A stretch of DNA of 64,000 nt from Polaribacter sp. (GCF_024639685.1 NZ_JAHEHX010000021.1:248001-312000), one strand, 5' to 3'. Shown: positions 30,986 through 40,574, counted from the first letter of the stretch. Program-made: numbers and translations. The notes: generated from the sequence alone by a model not told the origin.

Positions 30986-31229
30986 GTGTTTGTTTCTCTT
31001 TAATATATCTAATTAATAAAGTGAAAATAAACATTTAAAAATAAAATTTCAAGAATGCAGTAATTTTGCTTCATAAAAATTAAAAATTTATGATTTTATT
31101 TAAAAATTCATTAAAAAACGCTCTAGATAAAAAAAAGTTAATTGAAAGATTTTTATAAATTAAATCATTACCCCATTTTACTTTATTATTTTTAGTAATT
31201 TAGCCCTTCTTAACTTATAGAATAAAAAA

Positions 31230-31844
31230 ATGCACGTTGCAATAGCAGGAAATATTGGCGCAGGTAAAACTACGTTAACCAAATTACTAGCCAAACATTA
31301 CAAATGGAAACCTCATTATGAGGCTGTGGACGAGAACCCTTATTTAGATGATTTTTATGGAGAAATGGAACGCTGGTCATTTAATTTACAGGTATACTTT
31401 TTAAATAGTCGTTTTCGCCAAATTTTAGAATTGAGAGAAACAGGTAAAAACATTATACAAGATAGAACCATATATGAGGATGCACATATTTTTGCGCCTA
31501 ACTTACATGCAATGGGTTTAATGACAAATAGAGATTATAGTAATTACAGTTCTCTTTTTGAGTTAATGGAAAAATTAGTTTCTCCTCCAGACCTATTAAT
31601 TTATTTAAGAGCAGACATATCTACCCTAGTAGGACAAATTCATAAAAGAGGAAGGGAATATGAAAACTCTATAAGTATAGATTATTTAAGCAGATTAAAT
31701 GAGCGCTATGAAGCTTGGATTTCTACCTATACCAAAGGAAAGTTATTAGTAATAGATGTAGATAGTTTAGACTTTGTGACAAATCCAGAAGATTTGGGAT
31801 ATATTATAGATCGTATAGATTCACAAATAAATGGTTTATTTTAA
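31230..31844 (+). CDS. Deoxynucleoside kinase
   Basis: MHVAIAGNIGAGKTTLTKLLAKHY, ENPYLDDFYGEMERWSFNLQVYFLNSRF, QDRTIYEDAHIFA. Confidence 0.93.
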   Translation: MHVAIAGNIGAGKTTLTKLLAKHYKWKPHYEAVDENPYLDDFYGEMERWSFNLQVYFLNSRFRQILELRETGKNIIQDRTIYEDAHIFAPNLHAMGLMTNRDYSNYSSLFELMEKLVSPPDLLIYLRADISTLVGQIHKRGREYENSISIDYLSRLNERYEAWISTYTKGKLLVIDVDSLDFVTNPEDLGYIIDRIDSQINGLF

Positions 31845-31876
31845 AAATCATTAAATTAGTGATTTATAAAAATAGA

Positions 31877-31906
31877 AAGAGACCGTAAAAACGATCTCTT
31901 TTTTTT
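31877..31906 (+). terminator. Probable terminator
   Basis: AAAGAGAccgtaaaaacgaTCTCTTTTTTTT. Confidence 0.65.
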
Positions 31907-32240
31907 GTGATAAAATTATCACTAATGATAGATAGTCCCCCAACTCTCTATCAAGTTTTTATTGAAATAAGTCAATACTTGATAATTTCTAAAAAAATTA
32001 AAACAACGTAATTTGTAGATAGTTTACAAAAGTGTATTTTAATTTCGAAAAAAAGATACTTTATATTTTGCGGAATTATGAAAAAAAATAACATAATTAT
32101 GAAAATGCAAAAATAAACCCTATAAGAGCTTTGGGCATTGAAAAAAAATAAACATAACTTTTTTGTAACATTTATTTAAAAACAAACGTATAATACTATA
32201 GAGATAGTAAATATCTTTTTTTAAAAGCATTTAGAAATTC

Positions 32241-33104
32241 ATGAGACAACTTAAAATTACCAAGCAGGTTACGAATAGAGAAACTGCTTCCCTAGACAAA
32301 TACTTACAAGAAATTGGTAAAGTAGATTTAATTACTGCAGATGAAGAGGTAGAATTGGCTCAGCTTATTAAAGCAGGAGATCAAAGAGCCTTAGAAAAAT
32401 TAACAAAGGCCAATTTACGTTTTGTAGTTTCTGTAGCAAAACAATATCAAAATCAAGGTTTAACATTACCAGATTTAATTAATGAAGGTAACTTAGGTCT
32501 AATTAAAGCAGCAAAACGTTTTGATGAAACTCGTGGTTTTAAATTTATCTCTTATGCAGTTTGGTGGATTCGTCAATCTATTTTACAAGCGTTAGCAGAG
32601 CAATCTAGAATTGTACGTTTACCTTTAAATAAAATTGGTTCTATTAATAAAATCAATAAAATGTATGCGTTTTTAGAGCAAGAAAATGAAAGACCTCCAA
32701 GTCCTGAAGAAATTGCAAAAAAACTAGACATGACTGTTAATGACGTTAAAGAATCTATGAAAAATTCAGGACGTCATGTATCTATGGATGCTCCTTTAAT
32801 TGAAGGTGAAGACTCAAACTTATACGACGTTTTAAATTCTGGCGAATCTCCAAACCCAGATAGAGTTTTATTACACGAATCTTTACGTATAGAAATAGAC
32901 AGAGCTTTAGAAACTCTTACTCCTAGAGAAGCAGATGTTGTAAAATTATACTTTGGTTTAGGAGAACACCAACCAATGACTTTAGAAGAAATAGGTGAAA
33001 CTTTCGATTTAACAAGAGAGCGTGTGCGTCAAATTAAAGAAAAAGCAATTCGTAGATTAAAACACACATCTAGATCTAAAATTTTAATGACCTATTTAGG
33101 ATAA
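32241..33104 (+). CDS. rpoD: RNA polymerase primary sigma factor (RpoD/SigA)
   Basis: [87 protein letters not shown]. Confidence 0.97.
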   Translation: MRQLKITKQVTNRETASLDKYLQEIGKVDLITADEEVELAQLIKAGDQRALEKLTKANLRFVVSVAKQYQNQGLTLPDLINEGNLGLIKAAKRFDETRGFKFISYAVWWIRQSILQALAEQSRIVRLPLNKIGSINKINKMYAFLEQENERPPSPEEIAKKLDMTVNDVKESMKNSGRHVSMDAPLIEGEDSNLYDVLNSGESPNPDRVLLHESLRIEIDRALETLTPREADVVKLYFGLGEHQPMTLEEIGETFDLTRERVRQIKEKAIRRLKHTSRSKILMTYLG

Positions 33105-33126
33105 ACTAAATTCTCAATAAAAAATA

Positions 33127-33160
33127 AAAAACTCTCAAATTCATTTTTGAGAGTTTTTTT
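33127..33160 (+). terminator. rpoD terminator
   Basis: AAAAACTCTCAAAttcaTTTTTGAGAGTTTTTTT. Confidence 0.8.
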
Positions 33161-33166
33161 ATTTAA

Positions 33167-33240
33167 AGCTATTTCCTGCTTTGTATTATATCTTTTTTTT
33201 TAATCTTTAAAAAAGTATGCCACTTCAATTAGGGCTAAAC
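33167..33240. repeat. Dispersed intergenic hairpin repeat, copy A
   Basis: AGCTATTTCCTGCTTT...[CTTTTTTTTTAATCTTTAAAAAAG]...GCCACTTCAATTAGGGCTAAAC; end boxes shared with 49568-49643. Confidence 0.7.
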
Positions 33241-33292
33241 TTCTTAAAAAAGAATTTAATTTAATTCAAACTAAGTTCATTAACTAATTAAT

Positions 33293-33300
33293 TATCTTTG
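33293..33300 (+). promoter_or_regulatory. Bacteroidetes -7 promoter box
   Basis: TATCTTTG 21 nt upstream of rpe. Confidence 0.55.
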
Positions 33301-33320
33301 CATAAAACAATGTTAAAATA

Positions 33321-33977
33321 ATGAGTAACTTAATAGCACCTTCAATACTAGCAGCAGATTTTGCTAACTTACAAAGAGATATAGAAATGGTAAATAATAG
33401 TGAAGCAGATTGGTTTCATATAGATATTATGGATGGCGTTTTTGTGCCAAACATCTCTTTTGGAATGCCAGTATTAAAAGCAATTAAACAACATGCAACC
33501 AAAACTATTGATGTGCATTTAATGATTGTAAATCCAGATCAATATATACAAACATTTGCAGATTTAGGTGCAGACATTTTAACGGTTCATTATGAGACGT
33601 GTACACACTTACACAGAACAATACAAGCTATAAAAGCTGCAGGCATGAAAGCAGGTGTTGCTTTAAATCCTCATACGCCCATTGCAGTTTTAGAAGATAT
33701 TATAGCAGATTTAGATATGGTTTGCTTAATGAGTGTTAATCCTGGTTTTGGAGGGCAATCATTCATAGAAAACACCTATAAGAAAGTTAACCAACTAAAA
33801 CACTTAATTGAGTTTACAGAAGCTGACTGCCAAATAGAAATTGACGGTGGAGTTACCGATAAAAATGCAAATGCTTTAATTGAAGCAGGCGCAAATGTAT
33901 TGGTTGCAGGTAGCTATGTTTTTAAGAGTGAAAACCCTACAGAAACCATTGCAGACTTAAAAAATATAATTACCTAA
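33321..33977 (+). CDS. rpe: Ribulose-phosphate 3-epimerase
   Basis: IAPSILAADFANLQRDIEMV, WFHIDIMDGVFVPNISFG, MSVNPGFGGQSF. Confidence 0.96.
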   Translation: MSNLIAPSILAADFANLQRDIEMVNNSEADWFHIDIMDGVFVPNISFGMPVLKAIKQHATKTIDVHLMIVNPDQYIQTFADLGADILTVHYETCTHLHRTIQAIKAAGMKAGVALNPHTPIAVLEDIIADLDMVCLMSVNPGFGGQSFIENTYKKVNQLKHLIEFTEADCQIEIDGGVTDKNANALIEAGANVLVAGSYVFKSENPTETIADLKNIIT

Positions 33978-35363
33978 TTGTATACAGTAGTAGACATAGA
34001 AACCACAGGTAACGGCAATAAAGGTCAAAAAATTACTGAGATTTCTATTATTGTTTTTGATGGTAAAAAAATCATAGACGAGTTTACATCACTTGTAAAC
34101 CCTGAGCAAAATATACCTCCATTTATTACCAATTTAACTGGGATTACAAATGCTATGGTTAGGTATGCACCTAAATTTCATGAAATTGCAAAAAAGGTAG
34201 AAGAGCTTACTAGAGACACTATTTTTGTTGCACATAACGTAAACTTCGATTACAACATCATCAAAGATGAATTTAAGAGTTTAGGTTTCGATTTTAGACG
34301 CAAAAAACTCTGTACAGTTCGTTTATCAAGAAAAATAATTCCTGGATTGCAATCTTATAGTTTAGGTAATATTTGTATTGGTGAAAATATACCAATTAAT
34401 GGCAGACATAGAGCAAAAGGAGATGCAGAAGCCACCACAGAATTGTTTAAACGATTACTAGAAAGAGATGATCATTTTATTATTAATTCATTTTTAAATC
34501 CGCGTTCACGTCAAGCAACATTACCTCCTTTATTAGATAAAAAAGTAGTAGATGAATTACCAGAAACTTTTGGAGTTTATTATTTTAAAAATAGCGCTAA
34601 AGAAATTATTTATGTTGGTAAAGCTAATAATATAAAGCAACGAGTAATTAGCCATTTTTACGACAAAAAAAAGAAAGAAAGAGAAATGTGCCAAGAAACT
34701 GCACACCTTTCTTATACTGAAACTGGTAGTGAATTGCTTGCGCTTTTATTGGAATCATCAGAAATAAAAACAAAGTTTCCAAAGTTTAATAAATCTCAAA
34801 AAAATAGCAATACTGCGAACGGCTTGTTTTCTTATGAAGATCAAAAAGGAATTTTACATTTGGCTTTTAATAAACTAAAATTGACTCCTAACCCAATACT
34901 AACCTTTTACTCAATAGCTGAATGCAGAGCATTCTTAGAGAGTTTGTGCAACGAGTATGAACTTTGCCCAAAATATTGTCATTTACAAACTAATGTAAAA
35001 GATTGTTTTAACTATCATTTACAAAACTGCAAAGGGGTATGTAATCAAAAAGAAGAAATAGCGATTTATAATAAGAGAGTACATAAAGCAATAACCTCTA
35101 TAGGTTTTAAGGCTAAAAATTTAGTTATTAAAGAAACTGGAAGAAATAATGCTGAAATTGGCTTTACTCTAATTTTAGAAGGCACTTACAAGGGTTTTGG
35201 CTATATAGATAAAACTCAAGCAGAACAGTTAGAGCAACCAGAAGATTATCAATTCTTTTTACAACCAAAAAGAGACAATAGAGATGTACAACGAATTTTA
35301 ACTGCTTATTTAAAAAAGGATTCGAAAGAAAAACAGCAAAAAAATGGAAAAATCAGCATATAA
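33978..35363 (+). CDS. DEDDh exonuclease fused to GIY-YIG (Cho/UvrC-like) endonuclease domain; TTG start
   Basis: YTVVDIETTGNGNKGQKITEISI (ExoI), RHRAKGDAEATTELF (ExoIII), then PETFGVYYFKNSAKEIIYVGKANNIKQRVISHF (GIY-YIG). Confidence 0.9.
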   Translation: MYTVVDIETTGNGNKGQKITEISIIVFDGKKIIDEFTSLVNPEQNIPPFITNLTGITNAMVRYAPKFHEIAKKVEELTRDTIFVAHNVNFDYNIIKDEFKSLGFDFRRKKLCTVRLSRKIIPGLQSYSLGNICIGENIPINGRHRAKGDAEATTELFKRLLERDDHFIINSFLNPRSRQATLPPLLDKKVVDELPETFGVYYFKNSAKEIIYVGKANNIKQRVISHFYDKKKKEREMCQETAHLSYTETGSELLALLLESSEIKTKFPKFNKSQKNSNTANGLFSYEDQKGILHLAFNKLKLTPNPILTFYSIAECRAFLESLCNEYELCPKYCHLQTNVKDCFNYHLQNCKGVCNQKEEIAIYNKRVHKAITSIGFKAKNLVIKETGRNNAEIGFTLILEGTYKGFGYIDKTQAEQLEQPEDYQFFLQPKRDNRDVQRILTAYLKKDSKEKQQKNGKISI

Positions 35364-36624
35364 GATACATATAATTGGTGCAGGTGTTAGTGGTTTAATC
35401 GCTGCTCAGATTTTAGAGAATTATGGCTATCATCCAACAATTATAGAGGCTACAGATAGAGTTGGTGGTAGAGTAAAATCTGATAGTTATAAGGGATACA
35501 CTCTAGATCATGGTTTTCAAGTTTTACTTACTTCTTACCCTGCAGCAAAAAAATATTTAGATTATAAAGCATTAGAATTACAAGAGTTTTTACCTGGAGC
35601 TACCATTTTTAAAAATGGAAATCAGCAAACCATTGGAGATCCTTTAAGAAAGTTAACATTACTATTTCCAACCTTATTATCTTCAATAGGTAATTTTTCT
35701 GATAAGCTGAAAGTATTAAAATTAAACACAATCTTAAAGAAAAAGGAAGTTTCAGCTATTTTTAAAGAGGAAGAAAAAACTACCTTACAATACTTGCAAG
35801 ATTTCGGTTTTTCAGAAACAATCATAACCGATTTTTTTAAGCCTTTTTTCTCTGGAATATTTTTAGAACCAAATTTGGATACCTCTAGCAGAATGTTTGA
35901 GTTTGTATACAAAATGTTTGGTGATGGTTTAGCTGTATTACCAAAAAAAGGGATTCAAGCAATATCAGATCAACTTAAAAGCAAATTAAACAACACTACT
36001 TTTCTATTCAACAGTGCTGTTAAAGAGGTTAAAGACAATACTATTTTATTACAAGATCATTCAGAAATAAAAAGTCACATTACAATAATTGCAACAGAGG
36101 CAAATACTTTAGTTTCTAATCTTAAAAACCAAGAAACAGAATGGAAAAGTTGTGATACTTTATATTTTGAAACAGAAAAAAGAGTTATTCAAAAACCAAT
36201 AATTGGATTAATAGCTAATAAAAGTTCTTTGGTAAACAACATATTTTATCATACCAGTGTTCATACAAATAATACAAGTGATAAAGAATTATTATCTGTT
36301 AATATCGTGAATAACCATCAATTAAATGAAGCTCAATTAATTAACAAAGTACAGCAAGAATTGAAAGAGCATTGTAAAATTGAAGGACTTCATTTCTTAA
36401 AAAGATTTCAAATAAAGAAAGCGTTACCTAACCTTACAAATTTACAATATGAAATTTCTAGTACAGAAACTAAGCTAAAATCTACCTTATTTTTAGCTGG
36501 AGATCAATTATTAAACGGTTCTTTAAATGCAGCAATGATTGCTGGAGAAAGAGCAGCTTTAGGCGTTATTCAAACCTTAGAAGATGGTTTAATTGTAGAT
36601 GAACTGACTTCTGAATATTCGTAA
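35344..36624 (+). CDS. FAD-dependent amine oxidase/phytoene desaturase-like oxidoreductase
   Basis: KIHIIGAGVSGLIAAQILENYGYHPTIIEATDRVGGRVKSD; C-term LFLAGDQLLNGSLNAAMIAGERAA. Confidence 0.9.
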   Translation: MEKSAYKIHIIGAGVSGLIAAQILENYGYHPTIIEATDRVGGRVKSDSYKGYTLDHGFQVLLTSYPAAKKYLDYKALELQEFLPGATIFKNGNQQTIGDPLRKLTLLFPTLLSSIGNFSDKLKVLKLNTILKKKEVSAIFKEEEKTTLQYLQDFGFSETIITDFFKPFFSGIFLEPNLDTSSRMFEFVYKMFGDGLAVLPKKGIQAISDQLKSKLNNTTFLFNSAVKEVKDNTILLQDHSEIKSHITIIATEANTLVSNLKNQETEWKSCDTLYFETEKRVIQKPIIGLIANKSSLVNNIFYHTSVHTNNTSDKELLSVNIVNNHQLNEAQLINKVQQELKEHCKIEGLHFLKRFQIKKALPNLTNLQYEISSTETKLKSTLFLAGDQLLNGSLNAAMIAGERAALGVIQTLEDGLIVDELTSEYS

Positions 36625-36658
36625 AAAACTCAAAGTAAAATTTACTTTGAGTTTTTTT
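36623..36658 (+). terminator. Rho-independent terminator
   Basis: AAAAAACTCAAAGTAAAatttACTTTGAGTTTTTTT. Confidence 0.8.
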
Positions 36659-36675
36659 GTGACTCCAGCAGGATT
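36658..36675 (-). repeat. 18-bp duplicate of the tRNA-Arg(TCG) 3' end
   Basis: TGTGACTCCAGCAGGATT identical to 36774-36791, which covers the 3' acceptor arm and part of the T arm. Confidence 0.85.
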
Positions 36676-36775
36676 ATCAAAGATGATCCTAACAAAACTC
36701 CGTTTTGAAAAAAGAGTTAGAAACTTTAATACATTAAACAAGTTTAACTTTTATATTTTCTAACTCTTCTTATTG

Positions 36776-36849
36776 TGACTCCAGCAGGATTCAAACCTGC
36801 AACCCTCAGAGCCGAAATCTGATATTCTATTCAGTTGAACTATGGAGCC
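36776..36849 (-). tRNA. tRNA-Arg(TCG)
   Basis: Minus strand GGCTCCA...TCAGA-TTTCGGC-TCTGA...GCAGG-TTTGAAT-CCTGC-TGGAGTC-A; cloverleaf with UCG anticodon. Confidence 0.92.
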
Positions 36850-36886
36850 TTTTGTAATTATTTATAAGTTGGCAATTAAGATACTA

Positions 36887-37336
36887 TTATCCTAAATTTT
36901 TCTTGACTAATATCGAAATAGTTTTTCCATCTGCTTGTCCAGAAAGTTTTTTAGAAACAACACCCATTACTTTACCCATATCTTTCATTCCTGCTGCATT
37001 TAATTCTGTTATGGTTGTCAATACAACTTTTTCAATTTCCTCTTCAGATAGTGCCTCTGGTAAAAACTGCTCTAAGACTGCAATCTCTGCCAATTCAGGT
37101 GCTGCTAAATCTTCTCTTCCTTGCTTTAAGAAAATAGCTGCACTATCTTTTCGCTGTTTTACTTGCTTCTGAATAATTTTTAATTCTTGTTCTTCTGAAA
37201 TTTCTTCTTGAGCTCCAGACTCAGTTTTAGCTAATAAAAAAGCAGATTTCACAGCTCTTAAAGCTTGTAAGGCAACAGTATCTTTTGCTTTCATTGCCTC
37301 TTTCATTTTGGTCATTACCTGTTTTTGTAAACTCAT
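36887..37336 (-). CDS. GatB/YqeY domain-containing protein
   Basis: MKEAMKAKDTVALQALRAVKSAF...; GKVMGVVSKKLSGQADGKTISILVKKNL. Confidence 0.92.
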   Translation of the reverse strand: MSLQKQVMTKMKEAMKAKDTVALQALRAVKSAFLLAKTESGAQEEISEEQELKIIQKQVKQRKDSAAIFLKQGREDLAAPELAEIAVLEQFLPEALSEEEIEKVVLTTITELNAAGMKDMGKVMGVVSKKLSGQADGKTISILVKKNLG

Positions 37337-37797
37337 CTTAATTGTTTTTTATTTCTCTTCTTTTTTAAATATAGTACTTTACTCTTATAATCAATAAAAG
37401 CTTTTCCTTTTTCTAGAACATCTGCTCCAATAATTCCATGTACTTTATCTGCATTATGTTCTTGTAACGCTGAATTTACATGTGCTAGATTGAATAATAC
37501 CAAATGAAATTTATTGGTATGCCAGTTCCCAATAGTAAGGCTATTCTTTTTAGATAACTTTGTTTCCATACCTGTTGCTCCTGCTCCAGAAGCTTTTGTT
37601 TTACAATCCTCTGCAGTAAGCTTAAAAAAAGATATTAAATCTAAACCTACACAAGAATTAGAAGCTCCTGTATCTAAAATGAACTTTCCTGGAACTCCAT
37701 TAATATTTGCCTTTAACTCTAAATGATTTGTAGCAATTTTATGAAGTTTAACTTTTACATAATTTTTATGTAATAAAATAGCATCAATACTTTTCAT
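37333..37797 (-). CDS. Retropepsin-like (clan AA) aspartic protease family protein
   Basis: GKFILDTGASNSCVGL and VHGIIGADVLEKGKAFIDY. Confidence 0.85.
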   Translation of the reverse strand: MKSIDAILLHKNYVKVKLHKIATNHLELKANINGVPGKFILDTGASNSCVGLDLISFFKLTAEDCKTKASGAGATGMETKLSKKNSLTIGNWHTNKFHLVLFNLAHVNSALQEHNADKVHGIIGADVLEKGKAFIDYKSKVLYLKKKRNKKQLR

Positions 37798-37937
37798 AAG
37801 GCATATTCATAAACCAAAAATACAATTTATAAAGTATAGAAAAAATTACAAGAAGTTATTTTAGATAGATTATTTAACAATAGGGATTTGAAATTATTTT
37901 GAAAATTCTATATCTTTAGATAGTAAAACTATTTCTT

Positions 37938-38414
37938 ATGAAGACTCCGAAAAGATTAGAAAAAGCCTTAGTTAAATTATACAATGCTTACCATAATAAT
38001 ACTTTAAATCCAGAAGATTGTGCAGCATGTGCAGTAGGCAACATACTAGATAATCATGATAGTTGGAAACACTTATCTAATGATCACGGATCTTTAGAAC
38101 TAAGTTATGTTGGTAGAGTTCATCAGAACTTAGGCAGAAAATTTAATGGTTACACACCCATAGAAATTTTGAAAATAGAGAAAGTGTTTTTAGAAGCTTG
38201 TGGTTTTAAAACGCCTTTATGTCATTATAATATAAAGCCAGATAACCCTACAGCTAATGATATACTTTTTAATGGACTTTCTGCAGTTGTAAATCTCTTA
38301 TGCGAATTAGATAATATAGAAAATATAATGAACCTTTCTAAATTATTTAAGCAAGAAAATGGAGAACCTGTATACCATCTAGAAACATTTTTAAGAGAAA
38401 AGGCAATAGCTTAA
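37938..38414 (+). CDS. Conserved hypothetical protein of the Flavobacteria
   Basis: Complete ORF LEKALVKLYNAYHNNTLNPEDCAACAVGNILDN...; no functional domain recognised. Confidence 0.75.
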   Translation: MKTPKRLEKALVKLYNAYHNNTLNPEDCAACAVGNILDNHDSWKHLSNDHGSLELSYVGRVHQNLGRKFNGYTPIEILKIEKVFLEACGFKTPLCHYNIKPDNPTANDILFNGLSAVVNLLCELDNIENIMNLSKLFKQENGEPVYHLETFLREKAIA

Positions 38415-38431
38415 TAAATAATTATAAGAAA

Positions 38432-38466
38432 CAAAAAAACCAACGTTATTATCGTTGGTTTTTTTG
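38432..38466. terminator. Bidirectional terminator
   Basis: CAAAAAAACCAACGttattatCGTTGGTTTTTTTG. Confidence 0.8.
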
Positions 38467-38485
38467 TTTCTATAATTTTGAATGA

Positions 38486-39793
38486 CTATCCTCCAAAGTC
38501 ATCAAATCTGATGTGTTCATCTGGAATACCAAAGTCTTCACCCATTTTCTGAACAGCTTTGTTCATTAACGGTGGTCCACAGAAATATAATTCTATATCT
38601 TCTGGAGACTCATGATGGCTTAAGTAATTATCAATTACACAATTGTGTATAAAACCAACAAACCCATCACCTTCGGCATCTATATTCTCTTTTACTTTCC
38701 AATTATCCTCTTCCATTGGTTCAGATAAAGCTAAGTAAAATTTAAAGTTTGGAAAATCTCTTTCTAATTCTTTAAAATGATCTAGATAGAATAATTCTCT
38801 CTTAGAACGACCTCCATACCAATACGTAACTTTTCTACCCGTTTTTAGGGTTTTGAATAGGTGATATAAATGAGAACGCATTGGAGCCATTCCTGCACCT
38901 CCACCAACATATAACATTTCTGAATCAGATTCATTGATAAAAAATTCTCCATAAGGACCAGAAATCACACACTTATCACCTTTCTTTAAGTTAAAGATAT
39001 ACGATGAAGCAACACCTGGATTAACATCCATCCAATCGCCTTTTGCTCTGTCAAAAGGAGGAGTTGCTATACGTACGTTTAACATAATTTCTCTACCCTC
39101 TGCAGGGTAAGAAGCCATTGAATAAGCTCTTTCTACAGTATCCGTATTTTTCATTACTAAAGGCCAAAGCTTAAACTTATCCCATTCAGCCTGAAACTTG
39201 TCTGGAGTATCGTGCTCCTCTGGGTGCGCAGTAATATCCATATCAGAAAACTTAACTTCACATGGAGGTATTTCGATTTGAATATAACCACCTGCCTTAT
39301 ACCCCATATCTTCAGGAATTTCTACTACAAATTCCTTAATAAATGAAGCTACGTTATAGTTTCTTACAACAACAGCATCCCACTTTTTAATTCCAAATAC
39401 TTCTTCTGGAATCGTAATGTTCATGTCTTGTTTCACTTTAACTTGACAAGCTAAACGAATACCAGACTTTAATTCTTTCTTTGTGAAATGTGGTACTTCA
39501 GTTGGTAAAGCTTCTCCTCCACCCTCTAAAACGTGACACTCACATTGTACACAAGAACCTCCACCACCACAAGCTGATGGTAAAAATATTTTTTCATTAC
39601 CTAAAGTTGTAAGTAGTGTACTACCTGAACCAACTTCAATTTTCTTTTCTCCATTAATGGTAATAGTTACTGGACCAGAAGGCGATAACTTCTGCTTCAC
39701 AAACAACAATAAAGCAACTAATATTAAAGTAATTAGTAAAAAAGCTGCTACTGTTGCAATAACTGTACCTGTTGTACCTGCTGCTAATATCAT
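38486..39793 (-). CDS. nqrF: Na+-translocating NADH:quinone reductase subunit F
   Basis: LPSACGGGGSCVQCECHV 2Fe-2S motif; FAD/NAD domain RAYSMASYPAEG, YVGGGAGMAPMRSH. Confidence 0.97.
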   Translation of the reverse strand: MILAAGTTGTVIATVAAFLLITLILVALLLFVKQKLSPSGPVTITINGEKKIEVGSGSTLLTTLGNEKIFLPSACGGGGSCVQCECHVLEGGGEALPTEVPHFTKKELKSGIRLACQVKVKQDMNITIPEEVFGIKKWDAVVVRNYNVASFIKEFVVEIPEDMGYKAGGYIQIEIPPCEVKFSDMDITAHPEEHDTPDKFQAEWDKFKLWPLVMKNTDTVERAYSMASYPAEGREIMLNVRIATPPFDRAKGDWMDVNPGVASSYIFNLKKGDKCVISGPYGEFFINESDSEMLYVGGGAGMAPMRSHLYHLFKTLKTGRKVTYWYGGRSKRELFYLDHFKELERDFPNFKFYLALSEPMEEDNWKVKENIDAEGDGFVGFIHNCVIDNYLSHHESPEDIELYFCGPPLMNKAVQKMGEDFGIPDEHIRFDDFGG

Positions 39794-39794
39794 T

Positions 39795-40529
39795 CTAATT
39801 GTTATTTAAGTTTGTGTTTTCTGCTACTATTTTAGCATCCTCTTCTTTATTCAATTCTTTTTGAACCTCTACTTTAGCTTCCTCTGTTTTTGGCTCTTCT
39901 TTCTTTTCATCACCTCCAGTTAACATACCTCCAAAGCTCATAAAACCAATGGCCATTAAACCAGTAATAATAAAAGTAATTCCCAAACCTCTTAAAGCTG
40001 GTGGAACACTCGAATATCTAATTTTTTCACGAATTGCAGCAATAGCTAAAATGGCTAAAAACCATCCAATTCCTGAACCAACTCCATATGTTAATGCTAA
40101 TCCTAAAGATGGTATTTCTCTAGATTGCATAAATAAACTTCCTCCAAGAATTGCACAGTTTACAGCAATTAAAGGTAAAAATATACCCAAAGAATTATAT
40201 AGTGATGGAGAAAATTTCTCGACAATAATTTCTACCAACTGTACCATTGTTGCAATAGTTGCAATAAACATGATAAATGACAAAAAACTTAAATCGTATT
40301 GAGCATAGTCTTCACCCAACCAAGAAAGTGCTCCTTCTTGTAAAATATATTGATCTAACAACCAGTTTAAAGGAACAGTAACTGCCAGTACAAAAATAAC
40401 AGCAGCACCTAAACCTACAGCAGTAGATACTTTTTTAGATACGGCTAGGTAAGAACACATCCCTAAGAATGTTGCAAAAACCATGTTATCTATAAAAATC
40501 GATTTGAAAAATAATTCTATATGTTCCAT
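39795..40529 (-). CDS. nqrE: Na+-translocating NADH:quinone reductase subunit E, K/E-rich C-terminal extension
   Basis: [27 protein letters not shown]; operon position; ~45-aa charged tail. Confidence 0.95.
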   Translation of the reverse strand: MEHIELFFKSIFIDNMVFATFLGMCSYLAVSKKVSTAVGLGAAVIFVLAVTVPLNWLLDQYILQEGALSWLGEDYAQYDLSFLSFIMFIATIATMVQLVEIIVEKFSPSLYNSLGIFLPLIAVNCAILGGSLFMQSREIPSLGLALTYGVGSGIGWFLAILAIAAIREKIRYSSVPPALRGLGITFIITGLMAIGFMSFGGMLTGGDEKKEEPKTEEAKVEVQKELNKEEDAKIVAENTNLNNN

Positions 40530-40574
40530 ATTTTTATTTTTAATTCTGAAACTAGCTCAGAAAATGCTTAATGT

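Noticed and set aside
31197-31210. TTTAGCCCTTC near the deoxynucleoside kinase start resembling the repeat 3' box
   Set aside because: Only a ~9-nt partial match with no partner box.
37938-38414. Labelling the conserved hypothetical as an NQR subunit because it lies beside nqrF
   Set aside because: Convergent to nqrF, no Fe-S/FAD motifs or transmembrane segments; proximity alone is not evidence.
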